From assembly GCA_029582165.1 (NCBI GenBank), contig CM055889.1, positions 18,012,341 through 18,076,340 on the forward strand: a stretch of 64,000 nt of DNA. Reading direction: 5' to 3'. Made by a program: the position numbers and the translations under genes. The notes beneath the pieces are model-generated. The model was given only the letters and a program-made list of their open reading frames with translations, was not told the DNA's origin and did no database searches. Each line of letters starts with the position of its first letter. Position 1 is the first letter of the stretch. This DNA comes from Portulaca oleracea (taxonomy: Eukaryota > Streptophyta > Magnoliopsida > Caryophyllales > Portulacaceae). Below, one piece after another: positions 44,819 through 55,139 of the stretch.

Positions 44819-46293
44819 AGGAAAATATGAGCATAGAGGCCCAAAGGCCCATTCATATGGTATGCTCTTTATGGCAAGAGGATGTCCAAACATCCTAGAA
44901 CAGGAAAGATCACGCCAACGAGTCCAAGAACAAGGCCCATGTTCACGTCCAAGATGACACCCATTCTTGATTTTAATCTTTTGGATGTAACTTTATCTTT
45001 ACTAGCTTTATTTAGCTTATTATTACTTTGGTGTGATTTAATTAGCTTTTAGTTTTATTTAACATAAATGTAAGATGCCAAGTATATTATAAACTTGAGC
45101 ATCAAGTCATAGGAAGTCCAATAGAAGTTTAAATATGTCTAGAATATTCTAAGTTGTTCTAGAATATTCTAGAAGTGTGTGTGTGTGCTATTAGGCATGT
45201 GATAAAGTTAGATTAGGCGCCAATTTTGTCCAATATTATCCTAGATAAGGTTGGCTATCTTGTAACTAATCCATATTGGATTTGGAAGCCAATTGCAATC
45301 AGGATAAGGTTGTTGTAATCAACTCCTCTTTGGATAAGGAATCCTAATCCAAGGAGAAGATGAAGTAGTAGGCGTCTAGTATTAGAAATCTTGGCTTGCA
45401 CGCCAAGCTAGGGTTTACTAGAAGCCCTAGGTTTGAGTCTAGTATAAATAGCCTAGGTTTAAGTCTAGTATAAATAGCCTAGGCCTCTAATCGTTTGAAA
45501 CACAATCCAGTTTAGAAATATGAATCAAGCTTTGAGCTTACTCCCTAGAGTGTTTGGATAAACCTCTCCCCTTTTCTTCTATTGTATCTTGGCATGGCAC
45601 CCAAGTGGTTAGGAAGAGCTCGATCCTAGGTTGCGGTCTAGATCAAGTTAGCCCTAGGTTGTCTAACTTGTGGATTCAAGTTAGAAGCTTAGTTCTATCT
45701 GATTTTATCTTTCTGTCAATACTGTTAAGATAATTTCTCTATTATCTTTCTATCAATATAGAAGATAATCCCTTTGATTATCCCTCCATCCAAACGTCTC
45801 CCTCCTCCTCCCTCTCAAACGTTCACTTCTTTCTCTCTTTCACAAAAGCTACAACAAACTCCCTCTTTCTCCATAACAACCTCCCAACAACCTTTTCTCT
45901 CTCCTCCAACAAACTCCCACTCTCTCCATAACAACCTTCCAACAACTTTTCTCTCTCCTCCAACAAACTCCCTCCATCATTATCCTCTCCATCTCTCCCA
46001 TAACTCACGCCATCTCCCCCTCTACTTCTTTCATAATTCGTCCAACTCCCTCACACAAGCCTCCATCAAGAATCCTTCTTCCCTATTCAAGATTCAATCT
46101 TTTTTGTTTCTTGAATCCACAAAAGTCCTCACGACAAAATAACCTATTTTCCCTCCACTTTCTCTCTCCTATTCATGTGAACCATCCCCTCTTCAACTCT
46201 AAATCACGTGAAGTGTCCCATGTTGAGATTGGTTGCACGTCTCCCTTGATGTGTAATTGATCAAGATACAATCTTTGATCCCATTATACATCA
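44745..46293 (+). repeat. C2 3' LTR (1549 bp)
   Basis: As the 5' LTR, but the TATA region is duplicated: TATAAATA at 45443-45450 and 45469-45476, the 5' LTR having one. Heat-shock element 45142-45174. Confidence 0.9.
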
Positions 46294-46454
46294 ACCTTGA
46301 AAAAGATTTCCATTGATCTTTTTCGTTTTCCATCTTCTTTCATTCAATTTGGTTGATCTTTAAGAACTTTGAGAAGCAAGATTCTTATCTTGGTTTTTAA
46401 AGATCCTGTTTCCAAGTATAATGAGATTCCATTGATCCCATTATACATCAAAAT

Positions 46455-46466
46455 TGGTATCAGAGC
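46455..46466 (+). other. Element E primer-binding site
   Basis: TGGTATCAGAGC four bases after the 5' LTR. Confidence 0.9.
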
Positions 46467-46721
46467 CTAGGAGATTGGTTCTTGTGCCATCTTTAAACAA
46501 CTTTCTATCACTATTCATCCCACAAAATCAGCCCACACAAACACCATCTATTCCCCCCATCAAATCTCCAAATCGTCCATCAAGAAACCCACAAAGAACC
46601 CCCTTACCTAAATACAAACCCATCAAACCTAGCCTAAACACATTCCCCATTTCGTCCTCCACATCTCCACACCAAAACCGTGAGTCTTGTTTGAATCTTT
46701 CTTCATCAAGATTCATATTCT

Positions 46722-47276
46722 ATGGCTTGCAAAAGATCTAACATGAATTCACAAAGTGATTTACAACGTTTGGAGCAACAAATTCATGATCTCACCAAAC
46801 AAATGGAAGAACTTGGGATCCTTCAAAAAGGAGGATCAAGAAATGCATGTTCACGTGAGGTACATCCCTATGAGGTTGAATATGAAGCCCCTTATGAATG
46901 GAGTAAACGTTCCAGTAAGAAGAATGGATATAATGTTCAAGAGGAGTTTTCACCATTCAATTACAAAGGAGACTACATCAACAAACTTGAAAAAATGGAG
47001 CAAGGGAGCAAGAACGTGGTTGAATATACAATAGAATTCAGGCGGCAACTATGGACATATTCTCTTAAGGAGAATGATCCACGAGTTTTGGTATGTTACT
47101 CTCTTGGTCTTAATGATTACGTTCGGCGTGTTGTTGTATATCAATCTTACACAAACTTGGAGGAGTTAAGTTCTTTAGCCCTTTATGTTGAAATACAAGT
47201 AAAGAGTAAAGAACTTTGGGATAAAACCCATATACAACAAAGATCTCACAAAACCATCCCAACAATCCCACGCCAA
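46722..47276 (+). pseudogene. Element E gag, 5' part (interrupted by D)
   Basis: ATG 46722, MACKRSNMNSQSDLQRLEQQ, then YEAPYEWSKRSSKKNGYN and the second half of the gag domain: NVVEYTIEFRRQLWTYSLKE, VLVCYSLGLNDYVRRVVV, TNLEELSSLAL. The first half of the domain, which holds FDGNLDPENFLDWM in A, is missing. No internal stop. D entered at GCCAA 47272-47276; gag goes on at 54071. Confidence 0.82.
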
Positions 47277-48348
47277 TGATGTATATTTGCCTAGCTATAT
47301 ACATCAAGGCCTAGCTAAAGGACCTCAATTCAGCTAGAAGCTACAAATGTCACCTTGGGTATCAACAACTACAAGGTTTATTAGCTCAAGGAAGAAAGCA
47401 TGAAGGACCTTGATGGTATTCTAGCTTACATGGAGTTACTCTCACATTTGGAGGACATCAATGAGCATAAATAACTCTCAAGTCCTTATTGAGAAGTCAT
47501 CTCTCACGGCAGCAAAGGACTCCATCAAGTACAGTTCGATATTTTGCTCTATAACTCTAGATCCATACATCTATTGAGGAAATCATCAAAAGACAGATTG
47601 GAGCTCTTCAATAAGCTTTCCAATGGTTTTTGAATCAATGAAAACGGACAAGTATTGAAGGAGTTATAGCAATTTCTTTCTAGAGTTGTATTTTAGAGTT
47701 TAGGATGTCATAAATAGGATATATGATGTAATAGTTGATTCTTTGTTTCTTGAACCCTAGGTACACGTCCAAGGGGTCCCTAAAGTAGTATAAATAGACC
47801 CCCCTAGGGTGCCATTGTATTCATTCAATTCAATCATTCATTCATATATCAAATACAAACACAAGGTGTTGTTTTCTCTCTAGCTTTTGTGCTAGTTTTC
47901 GTTTCTCTTGAGGGAGTTTCGAAGTTATCCCCTTCTTCTATTCAAGGGAGGCATCCTTGAAGGTGAAAGGAAGGAATTGAAGAGTTCTTTGAGGTGGTGT
48001 GGTTGTATCCCCATCGATCCTTCAAAAGCCAAATTTATCCAACTATCCATTCCATCGTTCATTCAACTACATTCATCCAACCTCACGTCATTCATCAAGA
48101 ATTCATCAAGAATTCATCAAGAATTCAACAAGAATTCATCAAGAACCCAAAGCATTCAAACCGTCCATCATTCGTTCATCATCATACCTTCATTTGGTAA
48201 TCATCTTTCATAGTTCTTTCAATCTTTTCTATTCATTTCCATTTCATTTTCGCACATTAAGAACTTTGAGAAGGGAGATTTTCATCTTTGCTCTTAAAGA
48301 TCCTTAGCCCTTTTGTGTAATGTGATCTTGTGATCCCATTATACATCA
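47277..48348 (+). repeat. D outer left LTR (1072 bp)
   Basis: Starts TGATGTATATTTGCC, ends TTATACATCA; TATA box 47789-47796. Followed by AAATTGGTATCA (start of the PBS region) and CAA, then the next LTR. Confidence 0.92.
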
Positions 48349-48363
48349 AAATTGGTATCACAA

Positions 48364-49435
48364 TGATGTATATTTGCCTAGCTATATACATCGAGGCCTA
48401 GCTAAAGGACCTCGATTCAGCTAGAAGCTACAAATGTCGCCTTGGGTATCAACAACTACAAGGTTTATTAGCTCAAGGAAGAAAGCATGAAGGGCCTTCA
48501 TGGTATTCTAGCTTACATGGAGTTACTCTCATATTTGAAGGACATCAATGAGCATAAATAACTCTCAAGTCCTTATTGAGAAGTCATCTCTCACGGCAGC
48601 AAAGGACTCCATCAAGTACAGTTCGATATTTTGCTCTATAACTCTAGATCCATACATCTATTGAGGAAATCATCATACGACAGATTGGAGCTCTTTCAAT
48701 AAGCTTTCCAATGGTTTTTGAATCAATGAAAACGGACAAGTATTGAAGGAGTTATAGCAATTTCTTTCTAGAGTTGTATTTTAGAGTTTATGATGTCATA
48801 AATAGGATATATGATGTAATAGTTGATTCTTGGTTTCTTGAACCCTAGGTACACGTCCAAGGGGTCCCTAAAGTAGTATAAATAGACCCCCTAGGGTGCC
48901 ATTGTATTCATTCAATTCAATCATTCATTCATATATCAAATACAAACACAAGGTGTTGTTTTCTCTCTAGCTTTTGTGCTAGTTTTCGTTTCTCTTGAGG
49001 GAGTTTCGAAGTTATCCCCTTCTTCTATTCAAGGGTGGCATCCTTGAAGGTGAAAGGAAGGAATTGAAGATTTCTTTGAGGTGGTGTGGCTGTATCCTCA
49101 TCGATCCTTCAAAAGCCAAATCTATCCAACTATCCGTTCCATCGTTCATTCAACTACATTCATCCAACCTCACGTCATTCATCAAGAATTCATCAAGAAT
49201 TCATCAAGAATTCAACAAGAATTCATCAAGAACCCAAAGCATTCAAACCGTCCATCATTCGTTCATCATCATACCTTCATTTGGTAATCATCTTTCATAG
49301 TTCTTTTCATCTTTTCTATCCATTTCCATTTCATTTTCGCACATTAAGAACTTTGAGAAGGGAGATTTTCATCTTCGCTCTTAAAGATCCTTAGTCCTTT
49401 TGTGTAATGTGATCTTGTGATCCCATTATACATCA
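48364..49435 (+). repeat. D middle LTR, next to the PBS (1072 bp)
   Basis: Nearly identical to the outer LTRs; TATA box 48877-48884. It has a complete PBS after it, so it is the working 5' LTR. Confidence 0.92.
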
Positions 49436-49439
49436 AAAT

Positions 49440-49451
49440 TGGTATCAGAGC
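49440..49451 (+). other. Element D primer-binding site
   Basis: TGGTATCAGAGC, complete. Confidence 0.9.
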
Positions 49452-49712
49452 TTAGGAGATTGATTCTCTTAGTTCTTGATCCATCTTTTCACCATCTTTC
49501 CATCAAAAATCCATCCCCATCATCCCACCATCATCACGCCACCCATGAGTTCTTCCAAGAACCCATCAAGAACTCATAAAGAACCATAAACTCCACAAAG
49601 AACCCATAGCCCAAACACAATCCGCCCCAAATACAAACCTTTCTCGTCCTTTACCCATCCAAAACCCCTAAACCATGAATCTTGCAATCCTTTTGCATCA
49701 AGATTGATCAAG

Positions 49713-50354
49713 ATGGACGATTCTAGCAAGAATTCCCAACGTGAGCTACAATGCTTGAAGCAACAAATTGATGATCTTGCCAAGTAAATGGAAGAATGTG
49801 GAATTCTTCCAAAGGGATCAAGAATCACAAAATCACGTGTGGTTCACTCTTCTAAGGTTGAATATGAAGCACCTTATGAATGGAGTAAACGTTCCAGCAA
49901 GAAGAATGGAAATAAAGTTCAAGAAGAGTTCTTGCCCTACAAATACAAAGGAGATTACTTCAACAAGCTTGAAATAATGGAGCAAGGGATCAAGGACGTG
50001 ATTGAATATACCATAGAATTCAGACGGCAACTACGGAAGTATGGCCTTAAGGAGAATGATCAACAAGTTTTGGTATGTTATACTCTTGGTCTTAATGATT
50101 ACATTTGGCGTGTTGTTGTACATCAATCTTACGCAAACTTGGAGGAGTTAAGTTCTTTAGCCCTTGATGTTGAAATAGAAGTAAAGAGTAAAGAACTTTG
50201 GGATAGAACCCATACACAACAAAGACCTCACAAACCATCCCAACAATCCCACGCCAAGGACCTTGAAACTAAGCCACAAACTCGCCCCAAACCTCTTGTC
50301 CAAACGCCTACAAAACAACCCCAACAACCTATTGCCCATCACTCCACAAAATAG
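49713..50354 (+). pseudogene. Element D gag, one stop
   Basis: ATG 49713 (MDDSSKNSQRELQCLKQQID), TAA at 49785-49787 where E has a Gln codon CAA, then 188 open codons with YEAPYEWSKRSSKKNGNK, VIEYTIEFRRQLRKYGLKEN and VLVCYTLGLNDYIWRVVV. Same half-domain gag as E. A Pro/Gln/Thr-rich tail ends at TAG 50352-50354. Confidence 0.8.
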
Positions 50355-50960
50355 CCCCTAGACCTCCCCACACCTACTATCCAAAGCTCCACAAAACAGC
50401 CCCTAAACCTCCCCATTCCTATTGTCCAAGACAAGGAAATCATTGACCAAAGTACAAGTCTATCTTGCCAAAGTTTTGATCATGTTGAAAGTGTATGTCA
50501 AACGTCATCCTATGAGCAACCAGAATTTGAAAGTGAATCATTTGATGTATTCAATGTGTATGAGGATGTTCATGAAGTATGTGATAACCTTGGCACGAAT
50601 GAGGAAGTTAATGTAGTATGTAGCGTGCCTAAAGATGAGTTTAAAGTGTATGACAATCCATTGTATGAGGAGAATAATGAAGAGTTTCGAGTATATGACA
50701 ACCCATTGTATGAGGAGGAAGGCGTGAATGAAGAAGTTGAATTTGCCGAATGTGATGTTTTTGTTGAAAATGAGCAAGTTCAAGAAGTATGTAGTAGCAT
50801 GGCTAAAGAAGTAAATGAGGTACACATAGAGGAGGATCTTGAAGTAGAGGAAGTAGAAGAGCTACATGATGAAATGTGTTCATTGATCCAAGAAGGAGAA
50901 AGTTGTGCCCTCATTGACGTTGACATTGATCTTGACCAAGATATAAGGAATTGCAAATGA
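50355..50960 (+). pseudogene. Element D worn zinc knuckle and acidic linker
   Basis: The knuckle reads SLSCQSFDHVESVC, first Cys lost; E keeps CLCCQSFDHVESAC with the CCHC spacing. From 50556 the frame is very acidic with an internal repeat, VYDNPLYEE twice (about 48-bp units). It ends with CSLIQEGESCALID, the protease active-site region with Asp replaced by Glu. Confidence 0.65.
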
Positions 50961-52324
50961 CGAGTTATTCACACCATGGCAATGATCTTCATATGGATCC
51001 AAGAAGTTTAGTAAGTCTTGCTTTTTACAAGATTTGCAAAGATTCATTATATTGTAATATTACTTCTATGGATTCTTGTTATACTTTGTTGGAAGAATCA
51101 AAGTTATATGATAGGAGTATCATGCTCCAAGAGGCGTCCTTATTACCACCTTGTGTCTCACGGCTCAAGGAGGATCAAAGTACTCTTATGGCACTTATGG
51201 AGAATAAGTATCATGAATTTGAAGAACCAAGGAGTCTCATTCTTACACCAATGGAGGTTGGCAACCGTGGGCCTATAAAGGATCAAGATCCTTTACCATC
51301 ACTTGTTCTCATTTGTGAATATTTGGATGAAAGACAAGCACCATCAACAAGTGACCCCTCTCACTTATCTCTTTTGGTACGTTTCTCTTCCATGAGTATT
51401 ATCATGCATCAAAGGCTGCCACCAAATCCTATGATTCATCACCGAATGGTCTATGCAAAGGATCAAGCGCAATTCATGGATAACTACATCAATGTCCTTG
51501 ATTTTCATAGTATACAACATATTTTGAAAGAGTATGTACCATTGCAATGTAAAGAGATTGTATGTGTATACTTTGATAACATTTTTGTATGTAGTAGAAG
51601 TAGAATGGAGTATGTAAATCCTTTGGAGTTAGCGTTAGCGAAGCATAAGAAGCCACATGGAGAATTGGAGAAGTACTTGGAGAAATGTCCTTACCTCTCG
51701 TCCAAGAATATGCTATCTCACTATATCTCATCAAATGGAGTAATTCAAGTGGACAAAAGGAAGAAAGGAGTTATTCAAGAAGGGTCCATACTTGCATCTA
51801 TATATGAGGTACTATGTCTCTTAAAGGATGCTAATGATCATCATATTCTTTTATTCCCTATTCTTGCATCATATTTGTTCATTACAAATGGAGTTGAGAA
51901 AGGTGAAGTCCTATCTCAAGGAAGTTGTCCCATAGATTATTTTGGTGAAATACCAAGTGGAGAAAAGAAGAAGCTACATGCTTATGGCTTAGCATTCATA
52001 CTTGTTGCTATCATGAGGATATTTGAGCAAAAGGATTATTATCTTGAAGGATTTATGCTTAAGCTTCGTGATTCTTACAAAGTATTTGAGTATGTTCCAT
52101 ATGATAAGGAGATCAAGTCATCATTATGCTTTGAGATGAAGTACTTGATTCATTCATCAAAATCAAGTCACTTGGAGGAAGCAAGTCCTTTGACTAAAGG
52201 AAGTTTTCTAACAAGGAGATACATGTTTGATTCAAGAGTACTTAGTCTTGAATATATCAAGGAGTTGTATGAAGATGATGATGATTTTAAAGAAGTATAC
52301 AAGGTATGTGAGAAGCATCCTTAA
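50951..52324 (+). pseudogene. Element D 'ghost' pol frame, open for 457 codons
   Basis: Follows Element A pol from protease C-terminus to integrase zinc finger, but with replaced key sites: MDSCYTLLEESKL for MDACHILLGRPWL; VYFDNIFVCSRS for [25 protein letters not shown] for the RNase H DASG block. Motifs A and B of RT are missing. It matches the B fragment at 31079-31969 closely. The frame stops at TAA 52322-52324 (Gln in the B copy, which reads on). Without active sites the product cannot copy or cut DNA; whether a protein is made is unknown. Confidence 0.78.
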
Positions 52325-52960
52325 CAATCCTTTTATATTGATCATGGATTTCTTTTCAAAGGGAATCAAGTGTGTATTCCAAGGAGTGGAATTCGTGAAA
52401 TCTTGATCATGGAAGTACATGGAAGTTCTTTTGATCATTTGGGTCTACTCAATACATATTTCAAGATGAAGGAGTATTATTTCTGGCCTAGCATGATCGT
52501 TGATATCAAGTATAAGCTGCAATATTGTGACATTTGCAATCCCTCTATACCATATGGAAATGAAAGCTTGAATTTTGTGGTTGAAGTGCCATGGATTCAA
52601 GGAAGTCAAGATGATATTAAGATCGTTGAAGGTCATCCTTCAAAGATGGAACACCATATTACTATTATCTTCATCATGAGTTACAAGCTTGTGAATCTAT
52701 ACTTTGAAGTTGAGAAGTTATATGAGATTTCTACAATCTCCATGAATAAACAAGATTTGAAGCGCCATAACATCATTGGCTTATTCATGAGAAGACTTGG
52801 AAGAAAGTGGAAGTTCAAGTCAAGCATCAAAGGAATCTATGATGATTTCAAGACATTCAAGAAGAGAATTTGTAAACTCATAAGAAGGAACAAGAGAAGT
52901 GATGTCAATAACACATATGGGAAGACATCTTATAAACAAGGAAGAAGAAGTTTTGTCTAA
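52325..52960 (+). pseudogene. Element D degenerate integrase frame
   Basis: Same frame after the stop: IDHGFLFKGNQVCIPRSGIR, HGSSFDHLGLLNTYF, CDICNPSIPYG, ESLNFVVEVPWIQGSQ, YKLVNLYFEVEKLYEIS, RHNIIGLFMRRLGRKWKFK. It tracks A integrase without its D-D-E. Ends SYKQGRRSFV at TAA 52958-52960. Confidence 0.72.
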
Positions 52961-52984
52961 GTTTGAGGACAAACTTTTTCTACC

Positions 52985-52993
52985 GGGGGAGAA
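52985..52993 (+). other. Element D polypurine tract
   Basis: GGGGGAGAA before the 3' LTR, preceded by the shared GAGGACAAACTTTTTC. Confidence 0.88.
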
Positions 52994-54065
52994 TGATGTA
53001 TATTTGCCTAGCTATATACATCAAGGCCTAGCTAAAGGACCTCAAATCAGCTAGAAGCTACAAATGTCGCCTTGGGTATCAACAACTACAAGGTTTATTA
53101 GCTCAAGGAAGAAAGCATGAAGGACCTTGATGGTATTCTAGCTTACGTGGAGTTACTCTCACATTTGGAGGACATCAATGAGCATAAATAACTCTCAAGT
53201 CCTTATTGAGAAGTCATCTCTCACGGCAGCAAAGGACTCCATCAAGTACAGTTTGATATTTTGCTCTATAACTCTAGATCCATACATCTATTGAGGAAAT
53301 CATAAAAAGACAGATTGGAGCTCTTTCAATAAGCTTTCCAATGGTTTTTGAATCAATGAAAACGGACAAGTATTGAAGGAGTTATAGCAATTTCTTTCTA
53401 GAGTTGTATTTTAGAGTTTATGATGTCATAAATAGGATATATGATGTAATAGTTGATTCTTGGTTTCTTGAACCCTAGGTACACGTCCAAGGGGTCCCTA
53501 AAGTAGTATAAATAGACCCCCTAGGGTGCCATTGTATTCATTCAATTCAATCATTCATTCATATATCAAATACAAACACAAGGTGTTGTTTTCTCTCTAG
53601 CTTTTGTGCTAGTTTTCGTTTCTCTTGAGGGAGTTTCGAAGTTATCCCCTTCTTCTATTCAAGGGTGGCATCCTTGAAGGTGAAAGGAAGGAATTGAAGA
53701 GTTCTTTGAGGTGGTGTGGCTGTATCCTCATCGATCCTTCAAAAGCCAAATCTATCCAACTATCCGTTTCATCGTTCATTCAACTACATTCATCCAACCT
53801 CACGTCATTCATCAAGAATTCATCAAGAATTCATCAAGAATTCAACAAGAATTCATCAAGAACCCAAATCATTCAAACCGTCCATCATTCGTTCATCATC
53901 ATACCTTCATTTGGTAATCATCTTTCATAGTTCTTTCCATCTTTTCTATCCATTTCCATTTCATTTTCGCACATTAAGAGCTTTGAGAAGGGAGATTTTC
54001 ATCTTCGCTCTTAAAGATCCTTAGCCCTTTTGTGTAATGTGATCTTGTGATCCCATTATACATCA
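52994..54065 (+). repeat. D 3' LTR (1072 bp)
   Basis: TATA box 53507-53514; hairpin arms GATGTATAT and ATATACATC within 52995-53022. All three D LTRs have the same length and very few differences. Confidence 0.92.
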
Positions 54066-54070
54066 GCCAA

Positions 54071-55139
54071 GGACCTTCAAACTAAGCCACAAACTCGTCC
54101 CAAACCTCTCGTCCAAACGCCTCTAAAACAGCCCCTACAACCTATTGCCCATCACTCCACAAAACAACCCCTAAACCTCCCCACACCTACTATCCAAAGC
54201 TCCTCAAAACAGCCTATAAACCTTCCGACTCCCATTGTCCCAAGTACATGTCTATGTTGTCAAAGTTTTGATCATGTTGAAAGTGCATGTCCTAAGGAGA
54301 AAGAAGTATCTTTGGTTGATTGTCAAACATCATTAAGCATGCAACCAGAAATTGAAAGTGTGGTATTTGATGTATTTGACGAGCATGAGGATGTTCATGA
54401 AACGAGTAATAACCTTAGCATGAATGAGGAATGTAGCATGCCTCATGAAGTACACGAGGAAGAAAAAAAAGGAGGATATTGTAATAGAAAAGATGTATGT
54501 AGAAGAATTAAATGGAGAAGAGTTGCTTGTTATAAGTAGAGTCTTGAAAGAGGCTAGTGTACCTCAAGATCAACAACAAAGAGAGCTTATTTCTTACTCT
54601 CATTATACCATCCAAGAAGAAGTATGTTCATTGATCCAAAAAAGAGAAAGTAGTGCCATCTATGAGGACCTTGACGCTAGCATTGGCGTTGATAAGGACC
54701 ATGGCAATGATATTGGCCTCGCCACAACAAGGGTCCAAACATTACAAATGGAGAGCTATTCACACGGTCATTCATTTCATGACAAGGACATTCATTTTGA
54801 TCCAAGAAGTTTAGTAAGTCTTTGTGTTTTTAAGATTTGCAAAAATTCATTATATTGTAATATTACTTCTATGGATTCTTGTTATACTTTGTTGGAAGAA
54901 TCAAAGTTGTATGATAGGAGTATTATGCTCCAAGAGGCGTCCTTATTACAACCTTGTGTCTCACGGCTCAAGGAGGATCAAAGTACTCTTATGGCACTTA
55001 TGGATAATAAGTATCATGAATTCAAAGAACCAAGGAGTCTCATTCTTACACCAATAGAGGTTGGAAAACATGATGATGTCATTGGATTATTCATGAGAAA
55101 ACTTGGAATTCAAAGTTGTATCATGAATTCAAAGTTGTA
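54071..55139 (+). pseudogene. Element E gag end, zinc knuckle and degenerate pol start
   Basis: Resumes E gag after D: Pro/Gln-rich tail, knuckle CLCCQSFDHVESAC, acidic stretch, then the frame from 54424 with RVLKEASVPQDQQQRELISY, CSLIQKRESSAIYED (protease active site lost), DPRSLVSLCVFKICKNSLYC and MDSCYTLLEESKL. At about 55070 it jumps to HDDVIGLFMRKLG from the integrase end, so most of pol is deleted. It runs into F1 at about 55140. Confidence 0.72.

Larger units (their letters stand above)
41290..46293 (+). mobile_element. Element C2: second C-type non-autonomous element
   Basis: LTRs 41290-42814 and 44745-46293, duplication ACCTT at 41285-41289 and 46294-46298. Same layout as C1 but with an in-frame deletion of the RT palm. 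Confidence 0.92.
40447..46450 (+). repeat. Element E 5' LTR, interrupted by C2
   Basis: Starts TGATGTATATTTGGTCCC and ends TTATACATCA, net about 995 bp. The left hairpin arms are GATGTATATTTGG and CCAAATACACATC. TATA box 40814-40821. It shows the empty site for F2 (AAGCTATTGAGAAAG near 40602). Confidence 0.9.
47277..54065 (+). mobile_element. Element D: three LTRs in tandem arrangement
   Basis: LTR 47277-48348, 15-bp spacer, LTR 48364-49435, internal 49436-52993, LTR 52994-54065. The duplication GCCAA (47272-47276 and 54066-54070) brackets the whole set. Gag and pol are degenerate. D sits in E gag, and D itself carries the same gag stretch uninterrupted at 50252-50270, confirming the site. 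Confidence 0.9.

Noticed and set aside
48349..48363. The 15 bp between the first two D LTRs as a separate element end with its own duplication.
   Set aside because: AAATTGGTATCA is leader/PBS sequence and the flanks CACAA and GCCAA do not match, so it is the remains of an internal region.
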